21,581 nt of DNA from a virus. The notes under the pieces were generated by a model that was not told where the DNA came from, did no database searches, and worked only from the letters and a program-made list of their open reading frames with translations. Below are positions 1 to 5,940 of the stretch, in pieces (the stretch's first letter is position 1; each line of letters opens with the position of its first letter). The translations under genes and the position numbers were made by a program. The stretch covers positions 1 to 21,581 of IMG/VR virus record IMGVR_UViG_3300043425_000595. The stretch is one strand, 5' to 3'.

Positions 1-21
1 TGTGTTCACTTGCGCTTCCAT
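1..21 (-). CDS. Start of an unknown gene cut by the window edge
   Basis: Only the first seven codons (MEAQVNT) are present, running off the left edge. The start is chosen because an AAGGA ribosome site sits five bases before the ATG. It would be the next gene of the minus-strand early operon after the DUF551-like gene. An integrase is commonly found near an excisionase-like gene such as the one at 260-514, but seven residues cannot identify the product. Confidence 0.45.
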
Positions 22-58
22 TGTTTTTCCTTAGTTAATTTATCGTGTTTAAAAGTAT

Positions 59-253
59 CTATTTGATTCTCTTTGGTAAAGGGCTCCACGCCTGAAACCC
101 GCCATCTTTGTGCCACAGCCCAATCACCGCAACACCTCCATCAGTCAGTAGCAGCAACTTTCGGCCAACCGGAGGACTTCGTTTTGCAGGATCACGCCAA
201 TACACTTCTCCGGGTTTGGCGCTGCACGCAGGTAAATTTACGTTATCTCGCAT
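59..253 (-). CDS. DUF551-like small phage protein
   Basis: A 64-residue protein. Its C-terminal half has the pattern typical of DUF551-like phage proteins: a hydrophobic strand KLLLLTDGGVAVIGLW followed by a Trp-rich ending around AWSPLPKR. Members are short, soluble, of unknown function and frequent in early phage regions. The start at 253 is the first usable ATG after the preceding gene ends at 260; its ribosome site is weak, so it may be translated by coupling to that gene. Family call rests on pattern recall, not a search. Confidence 0.7.
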   Translation of the reverse strand: MRDNVNLPACSAKPGEVYWRDPAKRSPPVGRKLLLLTDGGVAVIGLWHKDGGFQAWSPLPKRIK

Positions 254-259
254 TGATAA

Positions 260-514
260 TCATTTCTGAATTTGTGGAGCTTTCCAGTTGAGCTTAATTG
301 GCTCTAAATTAGCCCAGAACGAAATGCTTTTTTGCTTGCTTACGTAAAGACCAACCGTATCCGCTAAATAAACAATCTCGCCGTTTTTCGTCATCCATTT
401 AGGTCCTGTTTTGAGGCTCCGCATGTTCGCCAAGTGCGCCTTGCTGACTGACAATTGTTTAGCCGTCTCATCAACAGACAGATACTTCTGTTTTTTAACT
501 TGCGCCGTATCCAT
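260..514 (-). CDS. Excisionase-like helix-turn-helix DNA-binding protein
   Basis: An 84-residue protein with a MerR/excisionase-type (HTH_17-like) N-terminal half. A LSVDETAKQLSVSKAHLANM helix-turn-helix at about residues 12-31 is followed by a basic wing and the strand GEIVYLADTVGLYV. Such proteins usually bind att-site DNA as directionality factors, or act as small regulators. An ATG at 514 is preferred over the upstream GTG at 523 because a GAGG site lies eight bases before it. It follows the 62-residue gene by 12 bases and so belongs to the same operon. Being next to the left edge, where an integrase may lie, favours excisionase, but this is inference. Confidence 0.65.
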   Translation of the reverse strand: MDTAQVKKQKYLSVDETAKQLSVSKAHLANMRSLKTGPKWMTKNGEIVYLADTVGLYVSKQKSISFWANLEPIKLNWKAPQIQK

Positions 515-526
515 ATGCACCACCTC

Positions 527-715
527 TCAATGAGTAGGTTGATTGTCGATTCGCATGCGCATACGCTCCAGGATTGCGCGCATCCTCTCGGTAGCCTCGG
601 AAACTTCGGCAGAGTAAGTGCTGGATTTATAGTCGGCCATAACAGCCGCTTGTATATCAAGCGCCGCATCTTCTAAAAACCCTTGAAAATCATAACGATC
701 ATTTTCGTCAATCAT
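527..715 (-). CDS. Small hypothetical helical phage protein
   Basis: A 62-residue protein not recognised as a named family. It is acidic at the N-terminus (MIDENDRYDF) and ends in a long predicted helix rich in Glu, Arg and Met (TERMRAILERMRMRI). There is no signal peptide, membrane segment or Cys motif. The start at 715 is supported by a strong AAGGAG site eight bases upstream; the longer open frame reaching to 856 has no such site. It sits between the lipoprotein gene and the excisionase-like gene on the same strand, so co-expression is likely. Confidence 0.65.
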   Translation of the reverse strand: MIDENDRYDFQGFLEDAALDIQAAVMADYKSSTYSAEVSEATERMRAILERMRMRIDNQPTH

Positions 716-734
716 TTTTGTCTCCTTTGACTTG

Positions 735-932
735 TTACATAGGGCATGGGCCGTTAAACGGTGGCCATCCGTGCCTATCCTCTTCAGCGATTCCGCGCTC
801 TGCCTGAGACGTCCATATTTCGACCATCTGACAATAACGAGCCATCTCAATGTCATCGTCGTTATCTTTGCTGCACGCAGTAATTAATAACGCCGCACAA
901 CACATCAAAAACGGTTTAAAAAGTCGGCACAT
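735..932 (-). CDS. Small predicted lipoprotein
   Basis: A 65-residue protein with a lipoprotein signal. A short basic start (MCRLFKP) is followed by a hydrophobic stretch ending in the lipobox ITAC, so Cys20 would be lipidated after signal peptidase II cleavage. The mature part is acidic (DNDDDIEM) and carries the segment ARYCQMVEIW and a Gly-Trp-Pro-Pro turn, a pattern I associate with small phage early proteins of unknown function. Start 932 overlaps the preceding gene by 17 bases and has a GGAG site about 11 bases upstream. Possible roles include envelope modification or superinfection exclusion, but nothing in the sequence proves either. Confidence 0.6.
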   Translation of the reverse strand: MCRLFKPFLMCCAALLITACSKDNDDDIEMARYCQMVEIWTSQAERGIAEEDRHGWPPFNGPCPM

Positions 933-1065
933 ATTTAGAAAGACTCCATCCAAAGCGGGCACCTGACCCTGCAAGAAAAAACGACACACAATCTTCGTAC
1001 TTGCCAGAAAATACAATGTGTCCTTTTTTGTTTTTAATCACGTGATCCCAGTTTTTCCAGTTCAT
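916..1065 (-). CDS. Small hypothetical protein
   Basis: A 49-residue protein of unknown function. It has a central pair of predicted strands (HIVFSGKYEDCVSFF) and an aromatic, Gly-rich C-terminus. The start at 1065 is chosen because a GGAG site lies nine bases upstream; an in-frame ATG at 1080 is an alternative. It overlaps the end of the Arc-like gene by 32 bases and the start of the lipoprotein gene by 17 bases. Such nested overlaps occur in compact phage operons but also lower certainty that this is a gene. Confidence 0.45.
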   Translation of the reverse strand: MNWKNWDHVIKNKKGHIVFSGKYEDCVSFFLAGSGARFGWSLSKYVPTF

Positions 1066-1219
1066 GTAAGTTAACTCCATCGGACTCAAGACCTTTTTTG
1101 ATGTAGAAAACAATCTGCCCTGCATAGGTTCTAGTGTTTAACTTAGCCTTCTTGCCTATCTCGTTTTTGAGGTATGTCGGAAGGCGAATCGATAGGGTGT
1201 TGCTTGGTTGGTTTTTCAT
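1034..1219 (-). CDS. Arc/MetJ-type ribbon-helix-helix regulator
   Basis: A 61-residue protein with the ribbon-helix-helix layout. An N-terminal strand NTLSIRLPTYLKNEIGKKA would insert into the DNA major groove as a dimer, followed by a helix (RTYAGQIVFYIKKGLE) of the kind seen in Arc-like proteins. Length matches Arc and Mnt, which are small phage repressors. The start is fixed by a strong AAGGAGAT site. The gene heads its own transcription unit, with a near-consensus promoter directly upstream at 1253-1281, so autoregulation of that promoter and of the small genes downstream is the likely role. Its operator was not identified. Confidence 0.8.
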   Translation of the reverse strand: MKNQPSNTLSIRLPTYLKNEIGKKAKLNTRTYAGQIVFYIKKGLESDGVNLHELEKLGSRD

Positions 1220-1252
1220 GTGTTGATCTCCTTTTTGTTCATGAATGTAAGA

Positions 1253-1281
1253 ATATTAGTACAAATACAGTCGTGTGTCAA
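1253..1281 (-). promoter_or_regulatory. Sigma70-type promoter for the Arc-like gene
   Basis: Read on the minus strand, TTGACA (1276-1281) and TAATAT (1253-1258) are separated by 17 bases, and the start codon is about 34 bases downstream. The -35 is perfect; the -10 matches four of six. TGTTG repeats just upstream of and overlapping the -35 could be part of an operator. It gives the Arc-like gene and those beyond it independent expression within the larger early operon. Confidence 0.65.
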
Positions 1282-1299
1282 CAGGTGTATCGCAACAGA

Positions 1300-1665
1300 T
1301 TACAGATCTATCACGTAGGCAATGCTTACGCCGTCAATTGCTCCGTTCGGAGCGATCGGTGTGATGATGTATTTAGGCGGGATGGTTGCGCCAACTAATA
1401 CGCCGACTAGATTTGCGGCCATGTCTTTGAACGACGGGGTACCTGCCCCTGACATGTCGGACAGTTCTTTCGCGATTCCTGGGGCTATGGCAATTGCAAT
1501 GCCTGTAATCCCTGGATGTGTCCGTGTTGTGATGCTTGAGATAGTGGCAGACGTTGCAAAGTGGGATAGTTTGTCTATCCCTGTTATGTCATCTGCCATC
1601 GAGTTTTGAGCGACTCCAATTGAGGACAAAAGCAGAACAATTTTTGCGATGATCTTCAATGGCAT
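1300..1665 (-). CDS. Exported YfiM/DUF2279-like protein
   Basis: A 121-residue protein with a clear signal peptide: basic MPLKIIAK, a hydrophobic core, then AQNSMADD as a probable signal peptidase I site near residue 24. The mature part has the layout of the YfiM (DUF2279) family of small envelope proteins: DKLSHFATSATISS, then a Gly-rich segment, GIAKELSDMSGAGTPSFKD and a final hydrophobic LVGVLVGA helix. Family function is unknown. The start overlaps the stop of the 53-residue membrane protein (TAATG), pointing to coupled translation and perhaps a joint envelope role. A lysis-related function is possible but unsupported. Confidence 0.65.
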   Translation of the reverse strand: MPLKIIAKIVLLLSSIGVAQNSMADDITGIDKLSHFATSATISSITTRTHPGITGIAIAIAPGIAKELSDMSGAGTPSFKDMAANLVGVLVGATIPPKYIITPIAPNGAIDGVSIAYVIDL

Positions 1666-1826
1666 TACGCGATGTCTTTGTGTTTAGTCATGCAATCACA
1701 AGCACGCCTTCCTTGCTCACATGATCCTCGGCAGACTGGGGATGTGCGATTTGATGAAAAAACAACAATCGACAGCATTCCTCCGATTGCAACCAAGACA
1801 TATATGGCAATCAACAAATTGATCAT
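1665..1826 (-). CDS. Small single-span membrane protein with Cys-rich tail
   Basis: A 53-residue protein, short enough to be missed by length-filtered gene callers. Residues 2-23 form one transmembrane segment (INLLIAIYVLVAIGGMLSIV). The tail after it is basic and Cys-rich, with Cys at 32, 36, 43 and 45 (CRGSCEQGRRACDC), a pattern I recall from small phage membrane proteins of unknown role. ATGA overlap with the MazG-like gene upstream and TAATG overlap with the exported protein gene downstream place it firmly in the operon. The Cys cluster could bind metal or form disulphides. Confidence 0.65.
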   Translation of the reverse strand: MINLLIAIYVLVAIGGMLSIVVFSSNRTSPVCRGSCEQGRRACDCMTKHKDIA

Positions 1827-2134
1827 CTTTCAACGTCTTTCACAAATGTGCCGTCTGGCATTAGCGTGCCTTTTCGGTCTTTGATTTGGTCATACGCTCC
1901 TGCCAAGCATTTGACAATGCTGATATCTCGTAAAGCGCAGTAGTTGATTAAGCAAACCAGCACATCGCCTACAGCATCTTGGATAGCATCATGGTCGCGT
2001 TTGCCTTCGGCATCGCATAGTTCGCCCAACTCGCTAACCGCCTTTAGAAGCTGACTGCTTGGCGTTGCGTTAGGGATAATCTTGCGTGCTTCTGCCCACC
2101 TGATAACTTTCATTTCGAGATCATTCCAACTCAT
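1823..2134 (-). CDS. MazG-like nucleotide pyrophosphohydrolase
   Basis: A 103-residue all-helical protein of the MazG-like type. The segment LLKAVSELGELCDAEGKRDHDAIQDAVGDVLVCLIN holds the acidic pattern (SELGEL, then DAVGD) that binds magnesium and hydrolyses NTPs or dNTPs to monophosphates in this family. Phages carry such enzymes in early regions, where roles in nucleotide-pool control or in blunting (p)ppGpp-type starvation signals have been proposed. The start at 2134 is supported by a GGGGA site and an ATGA overlap with the preceding gene; the longer frame to 2167 lacks this. The C-terminal tail LMPDGTFVKDV is typical of phage members. Confidence 0.75.
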   Translation of the reverse strand: MSWNDLEMKVIRWAEARKIIPNATPSSQLLKAVSELGELCDAEGKRDHDAIQDAVGDVLVCLINYCALRDISIVKCLAGAYDQIKDRKGTLMPDGTFVKDVER

Positions 2135-2343
2135 AAAATCCCCTTCAAATAGTCGTCGGTCACGCATTGGCTAACGCATTCAAGTTTTTGCAAAGCCACC
2201 TCAAGAGCACGCCTTAAGTCGTCAATCTCCTCCTGCATGCGTGCCTGTATCATTGAGTCGTTAACGATGCCTGTGTGTATATCGCAACGCTCAACCCATG
2301 TCGGGATGTGACGACGAGCTGAGATTTTTTTGTTTGATCTCAT
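2131..2343 (-). CDS. Small hypothetical coiled-coil protein
   Basis: A 70-residue protein with no recognised family. The N-terminus is basic (MRSNKKISARRH) and residues about 32-57 form a strongly helical, coiled-coil-like stretch (MQEEIDDLRRALEVALQKLE). It begins with an ATGA overlap with the alanine-repeat gene and ends in an ATGA overlap with the MazG-like gene, which is the main reason to regard it as real. No function can be proposed. Confidence 0.55.
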   Translation of the reverse strand: MRSNKKISARRHIPTWVERCDIHTGIVNDSMIQARMQEEIDDLRRALEVALQKLECVSQCVTDDYLKGIL

Positions 2344-2987
2344 TCCACCACCTCAGCTTTCCGTAAGACGGCACCAAACCTGCGGCGGAATTCTGCCGCT
2401 TGAGCGTCCCGCACTGCGTCCCACGCTGCGGCCCGCTCTGCGAAGCTTACTGCGACCCTAGTTGCGGCCCGCGCTGCGGCATTCGCTGCGTCCCACGCTG
2501 CATCCAACGCTGCATCCCTCGCTGCGTCACTAACTGCATACCACACTGCCGGATTCACCGCGGCATTCGCTGCGGCATGGGCTGCGTCCCACGCTACAGC
2601 ACTTTCTGCGGCCCGCGCTGCGGCATTGGCTGCGTCCCACGCTGCGTCCCGCGCTGCGGACCACGCTGCAAATAACTCATCATCAGTTGCGTCTCCGGTC
2701 GCGTATCGCTCTGCGACATCTAAAGCATTAATAGATCGTTGGTCTGGCATAAGGTGCTGGACTTGTCTTGCGCACCACACTGCAAACAACCGTGCGTCTC
2801 TGTCAATACCGTCTACTGTGTGCAAACACCATATCGCATCCTCGATACCATTGCTGTCTAAGATGGTTATGATTGATAGCGGTTCATCGTCTGATTTAGT
2901 TTTCTTAAGATTACGCAAAAGTTTTTTCCATCCATCAAAGCATGGTTGGTTAGTCCTAATCTTATTTAATGTCGTGTAGTAGGTCAT
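2340..2987 (-). CDS. Imm-5-like protein with long alanine tetrapeptide repeat
   Basis: A 215-residue protein in two parts. Residues 1-105 resemble the Imm-5-like domain seen in phage and bacterial hypothetical proteins, with SNGIEDAIWCLHTV, an FAVWCARQV helix and the linker ERYATGDATDDEL. Residues about 107-197 are a run of roughly 22 four-residue units of the type Ala-x-x-Ala (AWDA, ANAA, ARAA, ARDA), which would form a very long alanine-faced helix. The underlying DNA is a 12-bp repeat. The gene overlaps its neighbours on both sides by ATGA. Immunity-type function is known only by family resemblance; the repeat's role is unknown. Confidence 0.7.
   Translation of the reverse strand: MTYYTTLNKIRTNQPCFDGWKKLLRNLKKTKSDDEPLSIITILDSNGIEDAIWCLHTVDGIDRDARLFAVWCARQVQHLMPDQRSINALDVAERYATGDATDDELFAAWSAARDAAWDAANAAARAAESAVAWDAAHAAANAAVNPAVWYAVSDAARDAALDAAWDAANAAARAATRVAVSFAERAAAWDAVRDAQAAEFRRRFGAVLRKAEVVE
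2397..2669. repeat. Degenerate 12-bp tandem repeat encoding Ala-x-x-Ala units
   Basis: On the plus strand, units close to GCTGCGTCCCAC follow one another with 12-bp spacing. They encode the alanine tetrapeptide run of the Imm-5-like protein on the minus strand. Unit number is likely to vary between relatives through slippage or recombination. The same repeat creates a spurious Cys-rich frame on the plus strand. Confidence 0.8.
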
Positions 2988-3316
2988 TCATTTTCCTTTG
3001 CAAGCTCAGCGGCAGCGCGGACAATGGCGCGGCGTGTAGCGGCGCATGGGTCGAGATTGAAAGACTCAAGCACCTTGATGCCAGATGAGTGCCTGACCTC
3101 AACGCTTCCGCGCCCTATATAAATTTCAAATAACAACTTCACCGCCAAGCGCAGCGCATCGTCATCATCGGTAAGAGGATTAAATAGAGACTTGTCTTTA
3201 GTTAGCTCTTGTCCAACCCACAGATACAAAAGGTTTCCGGCATCGCATTTCAAGTGACCTTTAATATGCAATTGCAGTGCTTTTGCGGCGGATTCTAGTA
3301 GTTCTAGATCACTCAT
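2984..3316 (-). CDS. Phage ABA-sandwich-like hypothetical protein
   Basis: A 110-residue protein containing the hallmark NPLTDDDDALRLAVKL at about residues 46-61. I associate this with the family called phage ABA sandwich, common in early regions and of unknown function. A Trp before the motif (LYLWVGQEL) and a C-terminal Ala/Arg-rich helix (CAATRRAIVRAAAELA) agree with relatives. The start has an excellent GGAGG site seven bases upstream, so it is well translated. It ends with an ATGA overlap onto the Imm-5-like gene. It follows ssb after a 110-base gap. Confidence 0.7.
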   Translation of the reverse strand: MSDLELLESAAKALQLHIKGHLKCDAGNLLYLWVGQELTKDKSLFNPLTDDDDALRLAVKLLFEIYIGRGSVEVRHSSGIKVLESFNLDPCAATRRAIVRAAAELAKENE

Positions 3317-3426
3317 TATTACCCTCCGATTGATCGATGGCGTAGATGTCAGCGCCCCAAAATCTGCGTCTAAAAAATGTCAATAAGTCTATCACAACTC
3401 GTGCTTGATATGACTACTTTTTAGCA
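3317..3426. other. Short intergenic gap with no gene
   Basis: The gap between ssb and the ABA-sandwich-like gene is AT-rich. Apart from the GGAGG ribosome site next to 3316 it shows no convincing hairpin with a T-run. A TTGACA is present on the minus strand but no good -10 follows at the right distance. It may be an untranslated spacer in a continuous operon. Confidence 0.5.
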
Positions 3427-3846
3427 CTAAAAAGGGATATCGTCATCAATATCAGACAAGTCTGCACTTGCTTTAACTGTGTCTGGTTTGCTTTGTGTGT
3501 GCTCTTTTCTGCCTTCTCCGGTGCCTCCAAGGAGTTTTATAGAGTCGGCTCTAATCTCTGTTGATTGTTTTTCTATCCCGTCTTTGTCTTGATACTTGCG
3601 AGTAACGATCTTGCCGCTTACATAGACAAGAGTGCCTTTTTTTACCCAGGTTTGGACAATTTCTGCCAGCTTTCCAAAGACGCTCACGCGATGCCATTCG
3701 GTCGCCTCGCGTTTTTCTCCTGTTGCTTTGTCCGTCCATTTTTCTGTTGTTGCGATCGAAAACGACGCTACGGTGTCGCCGTTTTGCAGGCTGCGAACGT
3801 CAGGATCGCGCCCGACGTGTCCAATAATTTGCGCTTGATTTAACAC
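3427..3846 (-). CDS. ssb: Single-stranded DNA-binding protein
   Basis: A 139-residue SSB. It starts MLNQAQIIGHVGRDPDVR, typical of the OB fold, continues with EKWTDKATGEKREATEWHRVSVFGKLAE and the strand VYVSGKIVTRKYQDKDG, and ends in the acidic tip DDDIPF that recruits replication and repair partners. It is shorter than E. coli SSB (about 178) because the linker is short, as in many phages. The start codon is GTG, fixed by an AAGGAG site six bases upstream. It overlaps the YqaJ gene by seven bases. In this operon it would coat ssDNA made by the exonuclease and hand it to Erf. Confidence 0.95.
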   Translation of the reverse strand: MLNQAQIIGHVGRDPDVRSLQNGDTVASFSIATTEKWTDKATGEKREATEWHRVSVFGKLAEIVQTWVKKGTLVYVSGKIVTRKYQDKDGIEKQSTEIRADSIKLLGGTGEGRKEHTQSKPDTVKASADLSDIDDDIPF

Positions 3847-4457
3847 TTGCTGCTCCTTGAATTAAGTAGTTCGACGGTTTTAGAAACTTCCGCAAGGAAA
3901 ATGCTTACAGCCTCGCTGTATTGATCAATCAATAACTGATCTCGCTCAACTCTGATGATCTCGAGCATTAAATGCTCTGGTAGGCGCGGGTCGAAGCTAA
4001 CAAAGTCAACCCATTGCCGACCCGTGCAGGCCATTTGCCATTGCATCTGAGGTATGTACTTAGACGGCGCTTTTTTGCTTGTCAGCGTCTCAATGTGCGT
4101 TTTTGTCTCTGGGCACTTGATCTCAATGAGTCCGTCATCCCCTACCAAGCCATCTGGGCTTGCACCGGCCATCGCAATAGTCGGATGGTCAACAAAGCCG
4201 ACCTCGGTCACGATTAACCCTGTTTCTGTCTCATATGCCGACCTTGCCATCGGCTCGCATTCAACACCCCATTGCATAGCAGCAGACGTAAATCCTGGCG
4301 TGCTTTTGCCTGTCAGGCGCTCGGCAACTAGATCGATGCGGTAATTGGCCCGCGCTGCGGCCTCTCCGGTTTTGATCGTTGCCAGGACATCAGATAATCG
4401 GCTTGCCGTAACTTTGCCAAGCCTAGCCGCGAACCATTCTTCGCTGCGCTGGTCCAT
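3840..4457 (-). CDS. YqaJ-type (lambda exonuclease family) recombination nuclease
   Basis: A 205-residue nuclease of the YqaJ/lambda-Exo branch of the PD-(D/E)XK fold. The N-terminal QRSEEWFAARLGKVTAS is the family signature. The active site is visible as Glu66 (GVECEP), Asp102 (GASPDGL), Glu112 and Lys114 (IEIKCP), followed by Gln137/Gln139 (IPQMQWQM). It is expected to digest the 5' strand at double-strand ends, giving 3' overhangs for the annealing protein. It starts with a TAATG overlap on the stop of the erf-like gene and overlaps ssb, so the three recombination proteins are translationally linked. All catalytic residues appear intact. Confidence 0.93.
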   Translation of the reverse strand: MDQRSEEWFAARLGKVTASRLSDVLATIKTGEAAARANYRIDLVAERLTGKSTPGFTSAAMQWGVECEPMARSAYETETGLIVTEVGFVDHPTIAMAGASPDGLVGDDGLIEIKCPETKTHIETLTSKKAPSKYIPQMQWQMACTGRQWVDFVSFDPRLPEHLMLEIIRVERDQLLIDQYSEAVSIFLAEVSKTVELLNSRSSKC

Positions 4458-5080
4458 TATTCGGCCGCCTTTTGTGCTGCTGCTTTAAGCGATGCGCCGT
4501 GTTTTTGCCAAAACGCAGCTTTTTCCGGGCTCTTTGCCAACTTTCCGAAAGCCGCTGCTAGAGCTTCTTGACCAGCTAAAGCCGCTTCGCGCAATCCAGA
4601 CAGGTGCTCTGTCTCGTATGTCTCAATATCCATAACCGGAGCACGCTGCACCACATGCGTCACGGCATCGGCATCGTTATCGCCCTCGGTCGGAATACAA
4701 AATGTCTGAAATGCCGCGTATTTATAAGCCGCCGACATTGCCTTATTTGTAGCCTTGTCTGCGCTATCCATTGCCTCGCCGTAGGTCTTAACCGTGTGCT
4801 TGCTGCCGTCGTGACTAGACACAAAGTCAAACTCAGCCTCGACAACGACCGAGAACAACACACCACCTTTAGCACTTGCACGCTCGGTCAGTTCACGCGA
4901 CAAGATGCGCGGCATGATCACTAGGCCATGCTTTGCCATAACCGGGGCCAGAGCGTTGTAAACGTCATCGATCCCACGAAATGAGTAGCCCTGCTGTTGA
5001 TTTTTGCGGCTCTTGCTAATCCCATCTTGGGCAATCTCAGCCGATACTGCTGCGATCAATTGATAAACTGTTTTGCTCAT
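4457..5080 (-). CDS. erf: Erf-family single-strand annealing protein
   Basis: A 207-residue protein of the ERF superfamily, named after P22 Erf. Hallmarks are YSFRGIDDVYNAL (residues 32-44), KHGLVIMPRIL, and the core GEAMDSADKATNKAMSAAYKYA (101-122) followed by FCIPTEGDNDAD. It anneals complementary single strands and helps circularise or recombine phage DNA. The start at 5080 is used because the conserved region begins at MSKTVYQLIAAV; the longer frame to 5143 adds 21 residues unlike the family. The C-terminal quarter is Ala/Lys-rich and helical. Its neighbours, YqaJ exonuclease and SSB, form the usual partner set. Confidence 0.93.
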   Translation of the reverse strand: MSKTVYQLIAAVSAEIAQDGISKSRKNQQQGYSFRGIDDVYNALAPVMAKHGLVIMPRILSRELTERASAKGGVLFSVVVEAEFDFVSSHDGSKHTVKTYGEAMDSADKATNKAMSAAYKYAAFQTFCIPTEGDNDADAVTHVVQRAPVMDIETYETEHLSGLREAALAGQEALAAAFGKLAKSPEKAAFWQKHGASLKAAAQKAAE

Positions 5081-5099
5081 GTTTGGCTCTTTTAAATAA

Positions 5100-5420
5100 T
5101 CAATCATCAAACGCTTCGTCTTGTGCCATTTCGTCAGCGTCAATAGTCGCCGACTCTTCCCAATATCCGACTATTTGGGCGTACAACATGCGACCGGCTT
5201 TTTCAAACTTTTTTGCTTTCAAAGCCTCGATTAATTCGACAACCTGGATATCATTAAAAGCTTCGAGAAAATTATCTTCGCTCCACGGGTAATGTTTTTC
5301 GCCTTCTGCCATCAGCCTTTCCCTGGCTGCAAAAAATAATCGCTCGAATTCGTCGCCAGAAAAGAAGTCTTGGCGCCGCATGTATCTTTCGAGGTCTATT
5401 GTTACCGCGCAATGTTTCAT
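5100..5420 (-). CDS. Unknown acidic early protein, first gene of the left operon
   Basis: A 106-residue acidic, largely helical protein that I do not recognise. It contains FSGDEFERLFFAARERLM, a middle helix VVELIEALKAKKFEKAGRML and a very acidic end (IDADEMAQDEAFDD). No membrane segment, signal or Cys motif is seen. It is the first gene downstream of the PL-like promoter and lies 19 bases before erf, so it would be expressed earliest. Its ribosome site is weak. The position is where phages often keep kil-, N- or anti-RecBCD-type genes, but the sequence does not show which, if any, it is. Confidence 0.65.
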   Translation of the reverse strand: MKHCAVTIDLERYMRRQDFFSGDEFERLFFAARERLMAEGEKHYPWSEDNFLEAFNDIQVVELIEALKAKKFEKAGRMLYAQIVGYWEESATIDADEMAQDEAFDD

Positions 5421-5452
5421 GATGTTTCTGTGTGCTCGTTAGCGACAAAAGA

Positions 5453-5481
5453 AGTTTAACAGAACACAAACGCAAACGCAA
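5453..5481 (-). promoter_or_regulatory. PL-like promoter of the left early operon
   Basis: On the minus strand TTGCGT (5476-5481) and TAAACT (5453-5458) are 17 bases apart, about 33 bases before the first gene of the operon. Both boxes match only four of six. An AGAACAC heptamer at 5461-5467 lies in the spacer and recurs at 5519-5525 beside the opposite promoter, suggesting a shared operator half-site. Confidence 0.45.
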
Positions 5482-5525
5482 GCACTCTCTACACGTGCGC
5501 CAAACGGTGTCAATGTATAGAACAC

Positions 5526-5554
5526 TTGACTCAGACGCGATCGGCCTGTATAGT
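5526..5554 (+). promoter_or_regulatory. PR-like promoter of the Cro-like and replication genes
   Basis: TTGACT (5526-5531) and TATAGT (5549-5554) with a 17-base spacer make a strong sigma70-type promoter. The GTG of the YdaS-like gene is 27 bases past the -10. Directly upstream, GTGTC and AACAC (5507-5525) form a loose inverted repeat around a short AT-rich centre, a candidate operator. Confidence 0.75.
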
Positions 5555-5581
5555 AGTCTTGTGCTTAAAGTAGGGGGACAC

Positions 5582-5836
5582 GTGAACGAAAAAGACGAAA
5601 GCAAAGAGCACTTAAAGCGTGCAATAGATATAGCAGGCGGTTTTCAAAAATTTGGGCGGTTGATGACAGTCAATGGCCCAAAAGGTGTAACTAGGTGCTG
5701 TGTCCATTTGTGGCTTAAGCCTGGGAAAAAAGTCCCGGCTGAATACTGTCCTGATATTGAAAAAGCCACTGGTGTTCTGTGCGAACAAATCCGACCTGAT
5801 GTTAACTGGGCGGTTGTAAGGGGTGTCAAAAGTTAA
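5582..5836 (+). CDS. YdaS-type Cro-like transcriptional regulator
   Basis: An 84-residue protein with the YdaS/Cro-like helix-turn-helix layout: LKRAIDIAGGFQKFGRLM, a loop, then a recognition segment ending VHLWLKPGKKVPAEYCPDIEKATGVLCEQIRPDVNW. The ending (IEKATG followed by LRPD-like) is characteristic of YdaS regulators, which act as Cro in lambdoid prophages. The GTG start is chosen because AGGGGGA lies just upstream and because an earlier in-frame ATG at 5515 lies upstream of the promoter. As the first gene after the PR-like promoter it should bind the divergent operator region and repress early transcription. A CI partner was not found in the window. Confidence 0.8.
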   Translation: MNEKDESKEHLKRAIDIAGGFQKFGRLMTVNGPKGVTRCCVHLWLKPGKKVPAEYCPDIEKATGVLCEQIRPDVNWAVVRGVKS

Positions 5837-5879
5837 TTTAATTGATGCAAAACTGAGTTAATTTGTTTATAGTGTTACT

Positions 5880-5940
5880 AGACCCGGCTAGGTTGGAAGT
5901 CATGAGCCAACCGAAAAGCGAGCCTCCCGTCTGCCGGTCT
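5880..5940 (+). ncRNA. Structured leader RNA, C4-antisense-like in position
   Basis: A base-paired domain in the 240-base gap between the Cro-like gene and the replication initiator. AGAC(C)CGGC at 5880-5888 pairs with GCCGGTCT at 5933-5940, with one bulged C, enclosing a perfect 6-bp hairpin GGTTGG/CCAACC (5891-5896 with 5907-5912). A further 5-bp hairpin, TGCGC/GCGCA, follows at 5944-5961. The layout recalls C4 antisense RNA of phage P1 and the CI RNA of P4, which control the next gene through pairing. Assignment to the C4 family is inference and was not checked against a covariance model. Confidence 0.45.

Noticed and set aside
1322-1609. Plus-strand frame opposite the YfiM-like gene
   Set aside because: Mirror of a signal-peptide protein on the minus strand; no ribosome site and no promoter.
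2400-2675. Cys-rich plus-strand frame with CxxxC every four residues
   Set aside because: It is the reverse reading of the alanine tetrapeptide repeat of the minus-strand gene; it has no ribosome site and its period is copied from the repeat.
5432-5581. N-terminal extension of the YdaS-like gene
   Set aside because: The extension spans both divergent promoters; the GTG at 5582 has the good ribosome site and fits the family length.
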